DNA of 64,000 nucleotides from Ephemerocybe angulata (taxonomy: Eukaryota; Basidiomycota; Agaricomycetes; Agaricales; Psathyrellaceae). Under the pieces are notes generated by a model. It saw nothing but the letters and a program-made list of their open reading frames with translations, was not told where the DNA came from and did no database searches. Both the position numbers and the translations under genes were made by a program. This document shows positions 9,617 to 21,395 of this stretch, piece by piece (positions within the stretch are counted from its first letter, which is position 1; each line of letters begins with the position of its first letter). The stretch spans positions 1,054,001 through 1,118,000 of the forward strand of contig JAACJK010000002.1 in NCBI GenBank assembly GCA_013368325.1, in the 5' to 3' direction.

Positions 9617-12058
9617 TTGGCCAGAATGTCTACTTCGAACACCCAAAGTACGGCGTCGCGCGTTCAAACGCGTTCCCAAGCGCGCACTGAAGGTCAAACA
9701 GCTCTGTCGAGAGAGGCGACGAGACCGAAGTCCAGGACCCAGAACCCCACATCTACCAAGCCGTCTACTCTTCCGAAGTCTACCCCTGCTGGAGCAAGCC
9801 ATCGACTCCCCAAACCCCCTCAACCAAAGAACAAACCCTGTGGAAATGTCGCGACCAACACGGTCCAGGCATCTAAACACCGGCCCTTTACTCGATCAGT
9901 AGCTGCTGCGAACCAGGATCAACAAGGTGCCCCAGCCGAATGTGCAGCAGCATGCCCTGACGAAGATCCCCGGATTGTCAAGGAAAAGCTCGCAGATCAG
10001 CGAAGAGCTGCGATCTCTGACCTCCACGAGTTGCCCACTGTCGACAGCGCGTGTCTGAAGGACCTGTACAAAGATGTCGCGTCTGAGCGGAGGATCGAGA
10101 CCTTTCTTAGGAAGTCCGCGCTATACGACTTCGATCGAAATGTCTGGCTCTTTGGGAGGTCTAGCATGAAAGCTACCATGACCAAGATTGCGAAGGCCGT
10201 TGTGGACGATCTCGGGCACGCCAAGGGCTCTCGCGAGGTCGTTGACACGCGCGAGACCAAGCTGGCGCACGTAGACGACCCAGAACAGTTCTCCACGCCC
10301 GACATATGCATTCGTGCCTCCGGCCCATCCTTCTCACTCCCTCGTGGAGGTGGCGCTACCGGTTTTAGCAACGCGTCCTCAGTCTTCAACGTAAAGCGCG
10401 ATGCACACGTCTGCGAAGACGACGTAAATCAGCTCGCCGTTTACAATAGGTAAGTCTCTGGAGTAACCCTCCCTTATACAGACATTTACCCCGTTTTCTA
10501 GGCAGATATTTTTCGCACAGTTGAATCGTGTCTTCTGTCGATCGCTTCTTCTCACCAAGTCTCGGGTGCGCCTCGTACACAGCGACCGCAGCGGCGGTTA
10601 CAAGACCGAGTGGCTCGACATCAACAAAGACCCTTACACACTCGTCCGCCTTATATTGGGCCTCTCCTCGCCCCGGGAAGCAGTCCTGGGGCTCGACACC
10701 AGCGTTCAGTGGACGGTCAGGAATGGTGTTAAAGTCTCCGGCACAATCACCACGAACGACGCTTCTCAAAAGCGAGTCAAGTACCGGCTTGCAATGGACG
10801 AACCGTACTTCGTCTCCCACTCCGTTCGAGGTCGGGGAACCGTCTGCTGGGTCGCGAGGGACAAGGCTGGGAAGCGCATCCTCATCAAAGATGCGTGGCG
10901 AACAGATGTTCAAGTTCCCGAATACACATTCTTGGCACAGGCGAAGGGACTCACTGGCGTTGCTCAGATGCTGTCGGTTGAAGATGATCGCATTCAGACC
11001 AGAACTCTACGCCCTGAGACCTTTGACATCGACGCCCGCGACTTCTACAATCGCACGATGTGCCGAGTCACAATGGCGTGCTACGACGCGCCTCTGCATA
11101 AGTTCAAGTCACAACGCCAAGCTTTGGCAGCTGTCCGTGACGCGATTCAAGGTGAGCAACCGCCGTTTCCACATTCTGGTTCCTATACTTATGACATAAC
11201 CTAGGCCATTGGAATCTCCTTCAAGCTGGGATACTCCACAGAGACGTCTCGATCGACAACATCCTCTTTGGCCCAGATGCTGCGGATCCTGGGCATCGTG
11301 GAGTTCTTATTGATTTGGAAATGGCCGTCTCCACAGGCGGCGGCCCAACGTCCAGCGTGCTCACAGATAATCCCATGGCGAGTACTCAATTTACATTCCA
11401 GGCAAATGAGTGTATTGACTAAGCACACGTATAGGGCACGCATTTGTACCAATCTGTCTCGGTTCTCAGGAGCGGCACTGAAGAGCGGTTTCTCATCCCG
11501 GTGGCTCACGACTACCTTGATGATCTTGAGTCGTTCTTCTGGATACTGTGCCACCTCATCTACGGCTTCGATGGAATCGACCACGCCGCCCCGGATGCGT
11601 TTAGCCACAAGTCGTTCTTGGGACAGATCGACAATCCAGATACGATGCGCGCCACAAACAGAAAGCAGATATACTTCATGAAAGAAGGCCCTGCCGTTTG
11701 CAAGCCCCCATCATTCTGGAGTCACGCCTCCGTAGAGTTGCTTCAACGATTCCACTCCTACCTGTCCCCCATTGTCATCGCCAAGTTTGATAGTCGCGCA
11801 GAGAGCGACGACGCCGTCATGGAGACACTTCAAGTCCTATACAGCGACGTTCATCGCCACTATGCGGACATCATTAGCCTCTTTGACGTGGCGTTGGAGA
11901 AGCTAGCACAACCTGGTGGTGACGCTCCCTATAACGAAGCACCCGCAGTTCCCCAAGCGCCCATGACTCCAGTTCGACCCAACCTTAAGAGGACATATGA
12001 CAACCCCCTCAATGCACCGCCGAAGCGGCAATGCTTCGGCATTGGGCTACCCCTGTGA
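9617..12058 (+). CDS. FunK1 fungal-type protein kinase B (right-arm copy)
   Basis: Exons 9617-10449, 10502-11151, 11205-11377 and 11435-12058 join in frame to 759 aa. The order is a basic low-complexity head with RTRSQAR-like text, the FunK1 N-lobe (RRAAISDLHELP, ASGPSFSLP), LVHSDRSGGYKT, GLSSPREAVLGLD, LIKDAWRTD (putative ATP lysine), FYNRTMCRVTM, HRDVSIDNILFG (catalytic loop), LIDLEMA, DYLDDLESFFWILCHLIYGF, and a basic end. All three introns match the positions in FunK1-D and FunK1-H. The third uses a GC donor (ATG followed by GCGAGT), fixed by the conserved junction to GTHLYQSVSVL. It is convergent with FunK1-C. The frame is intact, so both arm copies could be expressed; transcripts would be indistinguishable. 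Confidence 0.92.
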
Positions 12059-12611
12059 CTGGTCTCTAACACTGTAGTATATATACTTGGCGGAAAGAGT
12101 GTTCCATGTACTTGTATATCGATAAATTTCCTCAATAAATATCCCTCAACAAAACATTCAAAGATTTCCTGAAATCATAATTAATCTTTTGGGGGGCAAT
12201 CGCAATGAATTTTATGTTGGTGTCTGGACACTGTTGGTCTCCCCGGCATTCTTCTCGCTGAATTTACAATCGTCTCCACCCAGTGCACCCGACCTCCGTA
12301 TCGTACGCCAATTTAGCGCATACCGCAGACCTTCTAATTGAGACATACGTCGCTAAAAACACTTCAATTTCAGCATTTCGAAGTATGAAAGGGTAGTCAA
12401 TATATTGTGATCAACACACACACGTACTACTACGATTCATTGTGATCAACACATACACGTAGCTACGATTCATTGCGATCAACACGTACACTTAGCTACG
12501 ATCTATTGCGATTAAGACATCGAACAATGACAACAGTACTGAGCTGCGTTTGGGTTTCAAAGGGACTCGGAGCAGAAAACACGACAATATAGTAGCATAA
12601 TCAGCACGGCT

Positions 12612-15479
12612 CTACTCAGCCTCCGAGTCATCAGAGCTGTCGATGCTATCCTCTTCTTCATGAATAGTCTCTGGAAGTCCAAAGGGGCGGCTATATCTGC
12701 GGTGACGCTTTCCAGCCTTTTCTTCCATGTCATCGACTTCCTCTGAAGCTCGCTTCAGCTTTGACTGGCGACTGAGAATCTTGATGTTGAGGAAGGATCC
12801 GCTTGGACGACTCGCCGAAGGAGTTTGGGGGTGTGATACCAATTCGGCACGGTGGCAGCGAGCACGATTGCACTCATGGTCATGAATGGCAGGGACGCCG
12901 GTGTCTTGGTCTGAGCCGGCTAGATGATATTCGGTTAAGCCTGGACCGCGACTTCCTCGTATGCGCCTGAACGGATTAGGAGGCATGGCCCCCAAAGGCA
13001 CAGGGCTAAACACCACGGTAGTGGGGCGGGGTTTGGGTTGGTCCTCTCTACGAGGGAGGCTTCCTCCAGGTTTGGCCAATGCGACCAGGGCTTCATCGAA
13101 GTAACCGAGAATCGTTGTGTAGTGCGAGTCGATGTTGTCGTAAAGGTCTCTAAAGCGTTCGTTACGGACATCAGGGTCCAATTCTTGGCGGATGGAGTCC
13201 TTTTCCTGGATAATACCAAGGATATACTTGCCAAACTTGCGTCCGAGTTCAACCGATGCGGTGCTCCAGAAACGCTGCGGCTTTTCCACGACTTCCGTTC
13301 CCTGGAGAAACTCGTACTTGTTGGTGGCAATGGTGGAGTCCACCCCAATTTCCCACCTTGCCAGAACCGATGTTCGGACGTCACGACTGCGGGCAACAGG
13401 GGTCCCAACGCCCCGGAATCCATACAGCAGTTTGCACAAGACATAGAAGAACGCCTCCAGGTCGTCAAGATAATCCTGAACTGCAGCGCACATCTCACTG
13501 AGTTCTTGATCCCTCAGCAATGCGACCGACAGATATAGGCGGAGGGCCTGTGTGGTGATATTGGTCAGTCAATACTGTTAAACAAATTCAGGCAGATATA
13601 AGTGATACGCACTGATCGAGCTTCCGGAGACTTCGGTGGTCTCTCATGGGCGTAGCCACTCAAAGCCATATCGAGATCGAAGATGACACCTCGAAGGCCC
13701 TTGCTATTCTTCACAATCATGATGTTGTCTATGTTGATATCCCGGTGAACAACACGTCCGATGAGAAGGTTGGCGTGAGCTGAAGTCACAATAAATGAGC
13801 TTCTATGGCCGGAATTGGGCAAGTTACAGACGTACCTTTTATGCCATCGCGGACGGTGCCAATTGCTTCGATTTGAGTCGAGAAAAATCTTAGGGAAGGG
13901 CCGGGACACTCCAAGGTCACTCTAACCAAGGTGCAGTTTACGAAATCATCGCAGACAAAGTTGTCGGGACGGTAATCCTTAGTCTGGGCGATATTGTCTT
14001 CATAGCTTATGAGTTCTGCAAAACCGTTGACCTTGTTGGCACCGGACAAACGCTCCAAGAGTTTCTTCTCTGATGACCTCCCATCGGCTTTCCACGATTC
14101 CTTGATGACTACCCGTTTATCCGAGTCTTCGCGCTTTGCATACCAGTGTATGGTTCCCCGGCCGCGAATGGTGTGTTGAATGAACCTTGGGTCGTCCATC
14201 TCGAGAGCGTAGCGGATCCTATTCCCATCTCCATCGATAGTAGTGATCGTTCCTCGGGTCTTCATCCCATCCTCGATCTCCCACTGAATATTGGTATCTA
14301 AGCCAATGTCGGCTTCGTTGCGAGAGGAGAGGCCGATGACAAGTCGGACAAATGTAGCGGCCTCCCCGTGGATATCCATGTACTCAGTGTAGAATGCGCC
14401 ACTGCGGTCGAGGTGAAAGTATCTGAATCTCGTCTCGGTCATGATTAGAGACCGAAGGAGGCGCCGGTTAGGCTGGCTGATGATGACTTGTCTAGTGGAG
14501 CGTAAGTTCGAGAACAGATTACTCGTAGAGAGGAGAGTGGGACTGACCTATTGTAGTTAGCGATCTGTCCGAGCTGGGCTTTAGGACCGCCGTCTGGTGA
14601 ATTGCGCTTCACATCGAACACACAAGCTATGTTACACCATCCAATATGAACCATACCGGACGCCGGATCCTGCTTAGAAAGCGGAATGGGCTCCTGAAAG
14701 GACGGTCCGGTGGCTTTGATGACGATGTCTGGCTTGGTCTGGGTTTCCATGTCGTAGTGAACAAGATTGGTCTTATGCGTATCGACCGCGATCCTGGACG
14801 CTGTACTTCCATTGGCGTTCGATTGCCCTGGACCGTCGAGAATAGCTTGGATTATCTTGATATAGGGTGCGTATAGCACCTTCTCATCGTCGACAGAATC
14901 GGGGACCTCCGCCCAATGGTTGTTTGCAGAGTCGTAGAGTGGCGAGTCCCTCAGAAAGTCTGAGATCGAATCATTCAATTCCGGGGTGTTGTAGAGAGTG
15001 TGAAGGTATTCCTTTTTCACCCTTCCTGTCTTGCCGAGCTCGGTCAGCACCGTCAACTGCTGGGCTTTGGTGTTCCCATGTGGGACGTGGGAGTCGGCTC
15101 TGAAGGGTGTTGGGCAGCCGAGGCCCTCGAATGATTCCTGTGACTTTCGAAGGGCTGTTTGTTGGACTGGGGTCGCCGGGACCATCTTGGGGGCGGGGAA
15201 AGGGTAGGTGCGTTCCTCCTGTTGAGTGGCTGTATGGCTTTCGGCGGTCGTTTCGGTGTTCAGAGTCGAGATGGGCTGCTCCGTTCCCTGAGAGACAGGC
15301 GTTCCTGAGGTGGCTGTCTGGGCAGGCTCCGATAAGGCGGTGGATGAGGCGGTCACATCTTCGTTCCACGATGCCTCACTCCTCCGGGGATTGAGAGAAT
15401 CGTGCTGAGGTGGTGGCTGAGTGACTTTCGCTCGACTTCGGGCACGAGTGCGCGGCCCAGGGCCGGGGGAATCTGGCAT
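12612..15479 (-). CDS. FunK1 fungal-type protein kinase C
   Basis: Exons 15479-14548, 14491-13836, 13779-13613 and 13547-12612 give 896 aa in one frame. The head is RTRARSRAK plus ~100 low-complexity residues. VIKATGPSFQEP, HLDRSGAFYTEY, VVIKESWKADGR (putative ATP lysine), HRDINIDNIMI (catalytic Asp/Asn), GVIFDLDMALS and QDYLDDLEAFFYVLCKLLYGF follow. The C-terminal ~150 residues form a long basic-acidic extension ending EEDSIDSSDDSEAE. It belongs with FunK1-I rather than the arm genes: it shares the HRDI.IDN loop and the spacer between ATGPSF and the exon end. The start codon is the first Met before the RTRAR motif, as in its paralogues. It is convergent with FunK1-B; the stops are about 550 bp apart. 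Confidence 0.9.
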
Positions 15480-18421
15480 GAATGTATGATGAATGCGTAT
15501 GTTGTGGTATAAAGAAAGAAGCGAACTTTGTGTTCAACCTTGAACAACGGCCACACGAGATCACGCGACGACCAAACATGCTGCCAAACAGCCGAAACAT
15601 GAGCAAAGCCCCCCAATATGGAAATGCACCTCGTCACGTTACCGCCGAATTGGCAGCTCAACCGTTCAAGCCATTCATGCGAGGTCCTGGTGTTTCGACG
15701 AGCGTCGCCCCTCTCCTTTCTGCGTAACTTGCGCACTGTTCCATTCATCATGCGTTCCCCTAAAGCGCAACCCTGTAACCCAGAGCGTAGGACCCCACGT
15801 CTGCAAGCATGGTAGGAGCTTACAGAGAAACTTGTTCAACGCCCATACCCTAAGCTGCGTGCTTGTTAGTCGACAATACACGATTATTTGGCTCAACTGC
15901 AGTATTAAGCATTATATCGTTTCTTAAGACTTCCCCTGACGAGGCACAATCCCTCCTGGAGTCCATTCAGATTTTTCTCCAAAATATGCTCAAATTTTAT
16001 CCTGCGTTGAACTCCCTTTTTACGTAGCACCCTCACAAACTTTCGATAAATACCCAGCGAAGTAATCAAAAACGTAGTCTGTACTAGAGTCAACTATATA
16101 CATTCTTTTGAGATTCCACGCAGAGAGTGTACTGCACGAGGAGCTTGAGGACCGGGGCAGGAGAGGGTGTATTACGCCACCTACAACACCTCTTTACTTC
16201 ATCGTCACAACAATCGTCAATCTATTCCTTCCTCTACTACGGTGAATATACCCCAAGTCGCAGTACCATCCTCGACATAAAAGCACATACCTACCAGTGT
16301 CGGCCCCAACACGCTAAACGGCCAACCGAAAGGACGATATGTAAATAAAGGGAAGAATAGACATTGCTAAAGCAACAGACACCCCAACCCAACCCGAGTC
16401 CCAGCACCTCCAACCGCAAACGGTCAAATTAAATCTATTATAGTACTCAAATCGCCGCATTCAGGCATCAGCAGAACAGACATGGCCTCCACTCCGTTGT
16501 GGAATCAGGTGGCGCATGACCACCTCGGAATTTGAGCTCACCGCGTCGCGCTCAACAGCCTCGTAGATGCGAGTGTCCATCTCCCGCCATCTGCGAGTCG
16601 CGTTGCTTGGTCGATGAAAGCCTCGTCCGTTTGGAGCATCAGGTGGCTCCAAACAGGCCAATGTCCAGTGGTTTTGGGACTGCCATAATGGGGGCGCCGA
16701 TTCTCGAAGAGAGCGGAGCATTGTTCACAGAGCATACCGCCAATGAGGTCAGAACACGACACGTCAACATAATTCACCACTGTAATGATAGACCATTCCG
16801 CTGGAGCTGTTAGCCAGACATAGTCTTCCTTCCTTTTTACTTCCTCCATAAGTCCTCTTAAACTCTTCGTAAGGCCATTCGCGTGGCTGTTCTCGGAAGT
16901 CACTGCTACTCTGTCAATCGTCCAACGTGCAGCAGGAGCCTCTCCCCACACAAATCCCACAAATGTGGCCCCAGTGATGCTCGCAGCGTCCTAGGACCTC
17001 CTAGGAGCCGATACGCGCCGCCCCGCACCGTGGAATGCGACTCTGTGACACAGCGGAGCGAAGGTTAAAAGTAGCCTGCAGAGAAGGATTCGACTTGCCT
17101 CGCCGCTGATCTTGAATGCATACGTACGTTCAACCAGGTGGAGCTGATCGTCTGCAGCATCCTACTTAACCATCAAACCTCGCCGTGCTGAACAAACACG
17201 AAGGCGGTCGAGCACCCGAAGCTCCACCGCTGTCTCCCCATGCCTCTTCTCTTTCGCCCTGGGTGCGTAACGCGCTGAACATCCTCCATGCGCTCAGGGT
17301 CATCGATTCAGACCTGTGGAGCGCCATGAGAGCGAGGGCGTCCCGAACGTGTGATCAACCTGACCGTCCGCCTGGTTCAACGATAGAGCAATCAAGTGCG
17401 TAGGCAGGCACAAGAACCAGCTCGGATAACGCAGAAGAACAAGGAACTTCACGGTGCTCTCTGCATCAACTCTCCGCGTCTCAGTCATCTGCAGGAGTCG
17501 CTCTCAGACTTCATTAAGTCCAGTTTCCATCCAGCAGCCAGGGAGCGGTGTCGCTTGCGCGTAGAGTTGTCTTTCCAAGTCGGGACACGAGAACGGGGAC
17601 GGGGAGAGGCGCTGCCGCGGCTTAACTTGTCGAGCTTCGTTATGGCTGGGCTAGGATGAGAAGCGCGAGTCAGAACCGATGTCTTGCGAGCTGATTGGTT
17701 GAACAACGCACCTTACATTTGAGGGCATGGCGTCCCCAACTCGCGTATACGGAAGTCATCGTGAGTCTTAAACTTCTCGTGCACGTCCTCGCGACCGTTT
17801 CGAGCGTGAGCTGGTGAGCGCTTAAAACTGCACGGAACGTCCCAGCGCTCAGAGTATGCTGGGGGTGGGTCGAGCGTCTGACTGGCTAGATCGATCATCG
17901 TGCACGTACCTGACATTTGGACCAGCCACCTCACTCCTACGGCTTCATATTCCATTCACGTTCCAGCATGGCGTCGAACTTCGTTTGATCGTCGGCCTAA
18001 GGGATCAGAAGAAAAGTCAGACTGAGACTGTGAAGGAGGGGGTGGGCGTCGTCGGAGGGAGCTCCGCCCTGGCGTAGCGCGTCCCAGAAGGACGGACGTG
18101 CCGTCGTGGGTGCCGATGGGAAGGGTGAAGGCGGCGAGGCTTCTGAGGTTGTGGTGTAGGTGGAGGGAGATTGGAAAGGAAGTATGGGGCGAGGTTCAGG
18201 GAGAGGGAACGCTGCGGGGAGGAGACGTTAGACGATCCAAATACAAACTGAAAAGAGCCAGACTCACAATCCACACCATCTGATCCGTCCAACCCCGGAA
18301 CGCCAACTCCTCTGCCTACCCGACACCCCTCCTCAGCCCTTGCTCTCCCCCTTGGGTTCATAATCGTCGGCGCCCTCGGCGCGGGCTTCCCAAGCCTGCG
18401 CTGCAAGCTGCAATATCCGAC
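15480..18421. other. 3-kb intergenic stretch with no confident gene
   Basis: This is the upstream DNA of FunK1-C on one side and the broken 5' side of FunK1-D on the other. The longest open frame, 16538-16960 on the minus strand (140 codons, with a C-x2-C pair), has no motif I recognise and no paralogue here. Proline/arginine-rich frames at 17.9-18.4 kb look like compositional effects of GC-rich DNA. No tRNA, repeat array or transposon end was found. Confidence 0.5.
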
Positions 18422-20544
18422 CTTCATGATATCACGACTGTCGACGGTGCTTGTTTGAAGGGATTCTACAAGGCGACTGCGTCTGACCGCAGGATTAAGA
18501 ACCTCCTTGCTGCAACGTCGCTATACGACTACGGCAGCAACGCTTGGACTGACATTCCGTGCGATGCCCAAGGCGACGAAGACCTGCATGGCCCTTTCAT
18601 GAAAGTCATCAACGGCGTTCTTGAGGGTCTGGGCAACTCGAAGGGCACCAGGGATGTTGTTGATAGCCGTGCCATGATATTCCGTCACCGCGACGATTCA
18701 GCCCAGGTCTCGAGCCCCCACATAGCAGTCAGGGCGACAGGACCATCCTTCGAGCTGCCCAAGGGCCAATATTCTGAGCACGCCAGCGTCGGATTCAGCA
18801 ATGTCGCCTCCGTCTTCAACGTGAAACGCGAGGCAACTATCACTGAAGACGATGTCGACCACCTAGCCGTCTATACCAGGTAAGCTACACGTCGTCTCTC
18901 TAACTTTGGTATAAATATTAACGATCATTTAGGCAAATTTTCTTTTGTCAAAAGAATCGCTTATTCTCCCGATCACTTCTCCTCTCTGAAAGCCGTGTCC
19001 GACTCCTCCATTGCGATCGCAGTGGGGCGTATAAAACCACAGCTATCGATATCCACGAAGATCCATGCACATTCGTCAGACTCGTTCTCGGTCTATCGTC
19101 GCCGCGTGAAACCGTACTTGGTCTCGATACCAATATACAATGGACAGTAAAACACGGCAGGAGGGTCGCTGGCACCATTGCCACCCTCAACGCATCCGGA
19201 AGGCGAATCAAGTACAAGCTAGACCCGGACAGCTTTTGCTTCGCCGCCCAGACTGTGCGCGGTCGCGGTACCGTTTGCTGGAATGCCGAGAACAAGGACG
19301 GAAAGCGGATACTCATCAAGGACGCCTGGCGAACCGACCCGCAGGTTCCCGAGTACGCTTTCTTGGAACGGGCGAAGGGTCTCGAAGGAGTCGTTCAGTT
19401 GCTCGCCCACGAGGGTAGTGTTGCCCGAACTAGTGCTTTCCGACCAGACTGCTTCGACTTCAATTCGGACGACTTTTATAACAGGACTATGTCGCGCGTG
19501 ACCATGGTGCGGTGTGGCGCATCCCTGAGCCAATTTACCTCGCAGTTCCAAGCAATTGCCGCCCTTCGTGACGCTATTCAAGGTGTGTGCGCCCAACATC
19601 CTTACATGGGCGTCTCCTAATCTATTGTTCTTAGGCCATCTCAATCTTCTCAAAGCTGGGGTGTTGCACAGAGACGTCTCCATGGACAACATTCTGTTTG
19701 GCGATGATGAGGCAACCGTCGGGAACAGAGGCGTGGTAATCGATCTCGATATGGCTATCATGGTCAAGGGACCGTCGGCGGACGTCATCACAGAGCTTCC
19801 AGCGGTAGGTCTTTCAATGAGTACCCTGCTAAGTTTACCTCGTTTCTAATTTATGATCATCGATGACAGGGCACACAACTATACCAGTCAATTTCCGTTC
19901 TGGACTACAAGGGTGAACTCGTTCCCGTGCCGCACGACTACCTGGACGATCTGGAATCCTTCTTCTATATTCTCTGCCATCTCCTTTATGGCTACGAAGG
20001 CTTCGATCGCCCTGCACCAGCGGCTTTCACCGGCATGAAAGTCTTGGCGCTATGGGAGAACATGCCAGCCGAGGCAGCCACCAACATGAAGCTACGTTAC
20101 ATCGAGTTGGAAGGGCCGAACATCAACAAACCCCCACTCTTCTGGAGCACGGCATGCATCAAGTTGTGCGACAGTCTCCGGAGATACCTCCTTCCCCTCA
20201 TCGACGGCAAGATCAAACTGCGAGTTACCAGGGACGACGTAGAGAGGGGAGCTCGCGCAAAGGAGCTCCACAAGGATCTCGAGGAACACTACAGCGACAT
20301 CATCGCCCTCTTCGATGTTGCATTGGAAGAGCTACCAAAGCCGGGAGGGGAGGATCCTCGTGTTTTGCCGATACGTGCGCCTGTTACGCCTTCCTCAAGC
20401 GAAGCGTCGTACGAATCCACCGAGTCAAGTGGGTCTACCAGGTACTCTGGTTCCAGCAACTCTGCTTCTTCTTCGGCAAAGAGGAGCTCTGACGACCTCG
20501 AGGATGCCGAGTCTTCGCCACCAAAGCGCCAGCGATCGGTTTAG
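18422..20544 (+). CDS. FunK1 fungal-type protein kinase D, 5' end lost or rearranged
   Basis: The kinase is intact from AAISDLHDITTVDG (just before 18422) to the stop. Exons end at 18879, then 18933-19582, 19635-19804 and 19870-20544, all at the family's conserved intron positions. Motifs are RATGPSFELP, LLHCDRSGAYKTT, LIKDAWRTDPQ, HRDVSMDNILFGDD, VVIDLDMAI and HDYLDDLESFFYILCHLLYGYEG, with a Ser-rich tail. Upstream the frame runs through Pro/Arg-rich, non-homologous sequence to a TGA near 18281 with no ATG. The usual RTRSQAR head and the EQRR of the N-lobe signature are absent. Either an unrecognised upstream exon supplies the start, or the gene has been truncated or fused by rearrangement near 18.4 kb. 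The closest relatives here are FunK1-H and FunK1-B. Confidence 0.8.
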
Positions 20545-21395
20545 GATTTGCGACTGTGTAGTCCAACTTATATATATCATGATATTGTTATCGCGTCTTG
20601 CATTGCACGCTTCATCCCTTTCAGAATATCTCTCGGAGTTCGTGTCGGTGATATATAAGTCTCGAATCATACTGCATACCGGCGACGCAGCGGGATACGG
20701 TCTTGCATCGACTTCCGTGTATCGATTCCCATTGATTTACCCAGCGACGCGCGAGGCTCTACCTTAGAGATGAGTCGAACATCATCATTGTCGCATTGCG
20801 ACACGAGTCAAAGGCCTCTTCATATTCAGTACTTGGCCCTATGTCTGCTGCTCGTGGCCGTGATCATCTGTCGGTCGGTATGGTCTGTCACTAGCTTGAG
20901 GTGAAAGAAGTTGCTATAATACGCACATCCCTACTGGTATATGTGCCATCCTGATGATGAACGTGTCAAATTAACGCTGGCAGGCGAGGATGTGAGACAT
21001 GTCAAAGGGCCTAACGAGGCGGTGTGCTGGCGCCTAAATCCTTTTTGCGCGCGCTACAAGAAATAGGTTTGGGATATGTCCTCATCAACAGGCATACCAT
21101 TCTATATAGCTTCTAGCTGACCCAGGTTATACTGAGCGATAGTTCTGAGACTAAGTTCACCTTCAGTGTTAACTTCAGTGCCCTTCAGCGCCCGTCGAAA
21201 ACGCTCGTCATGTGATTAGTCTCGCCCGCTTTTGATTGTATGAAGGTGTTTGGACCTGGCTGAGTTCAAATGTTCAGAGCTTTGTCGGTTGCATTGCCCC
21301 TTGACTTTCTACATGCACCAGTGTTGACTCCCCACGACGAGTCCCTTCACTTCCATCTGCTTCTCCCCAGCTTCTCCACACTTCCACTCGTCGAA
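20545..21395. other. Intergenic DNA between FunK1-D and FunK1-E
   Basis: It presumably holds the FunK1-D terminator and the FunK1-E promoter. No coding, RNA or repeat feature was seen. A pyrimidine-rich stretch (CTTCTCCCCAGCTTCTCC) just before the FunK1-E start at 21396 is typical of fungal 5' leaders. Confidence 0.5.

Larger units (their letters stand above)
7899..12584. repeat. Right arm of the giant inverted repeat (uninterrupted)
   Basis: Reverse complement of 1-4670 joined to 5466-5481. It contains the empty target site TCATTCG (read on the minus strand, 7915-7921) where the left arm has gained the transposon. It ends 27 bp before the stop codon of FunK1-C. Homology stops at 12584 only because the window starts; the duplicated unit may be longer. 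Confidence 0.95.

Noticed and set aside
1..12584. Dismissing the palindrome as an assembly error
   Set aside because: The arms differ by an inserted transposon with a target duplication and at least two substitutions, and the spacer is unique; still, read support should be checked.
16538..16960. 140-codon minus-strand ORF as a BTB-like or zinc protein gene
   Set aside because: One CxxC pair only, no start context, no paralogue, and composition unlike the confirmed genes.
18017..18427. 136-codon Pro/Arg-rich minus-strand ORF before FunK1-D
   Set aside because: GC-rich compositional frame; no domain and it crosses the FunK1-D breakpoint.
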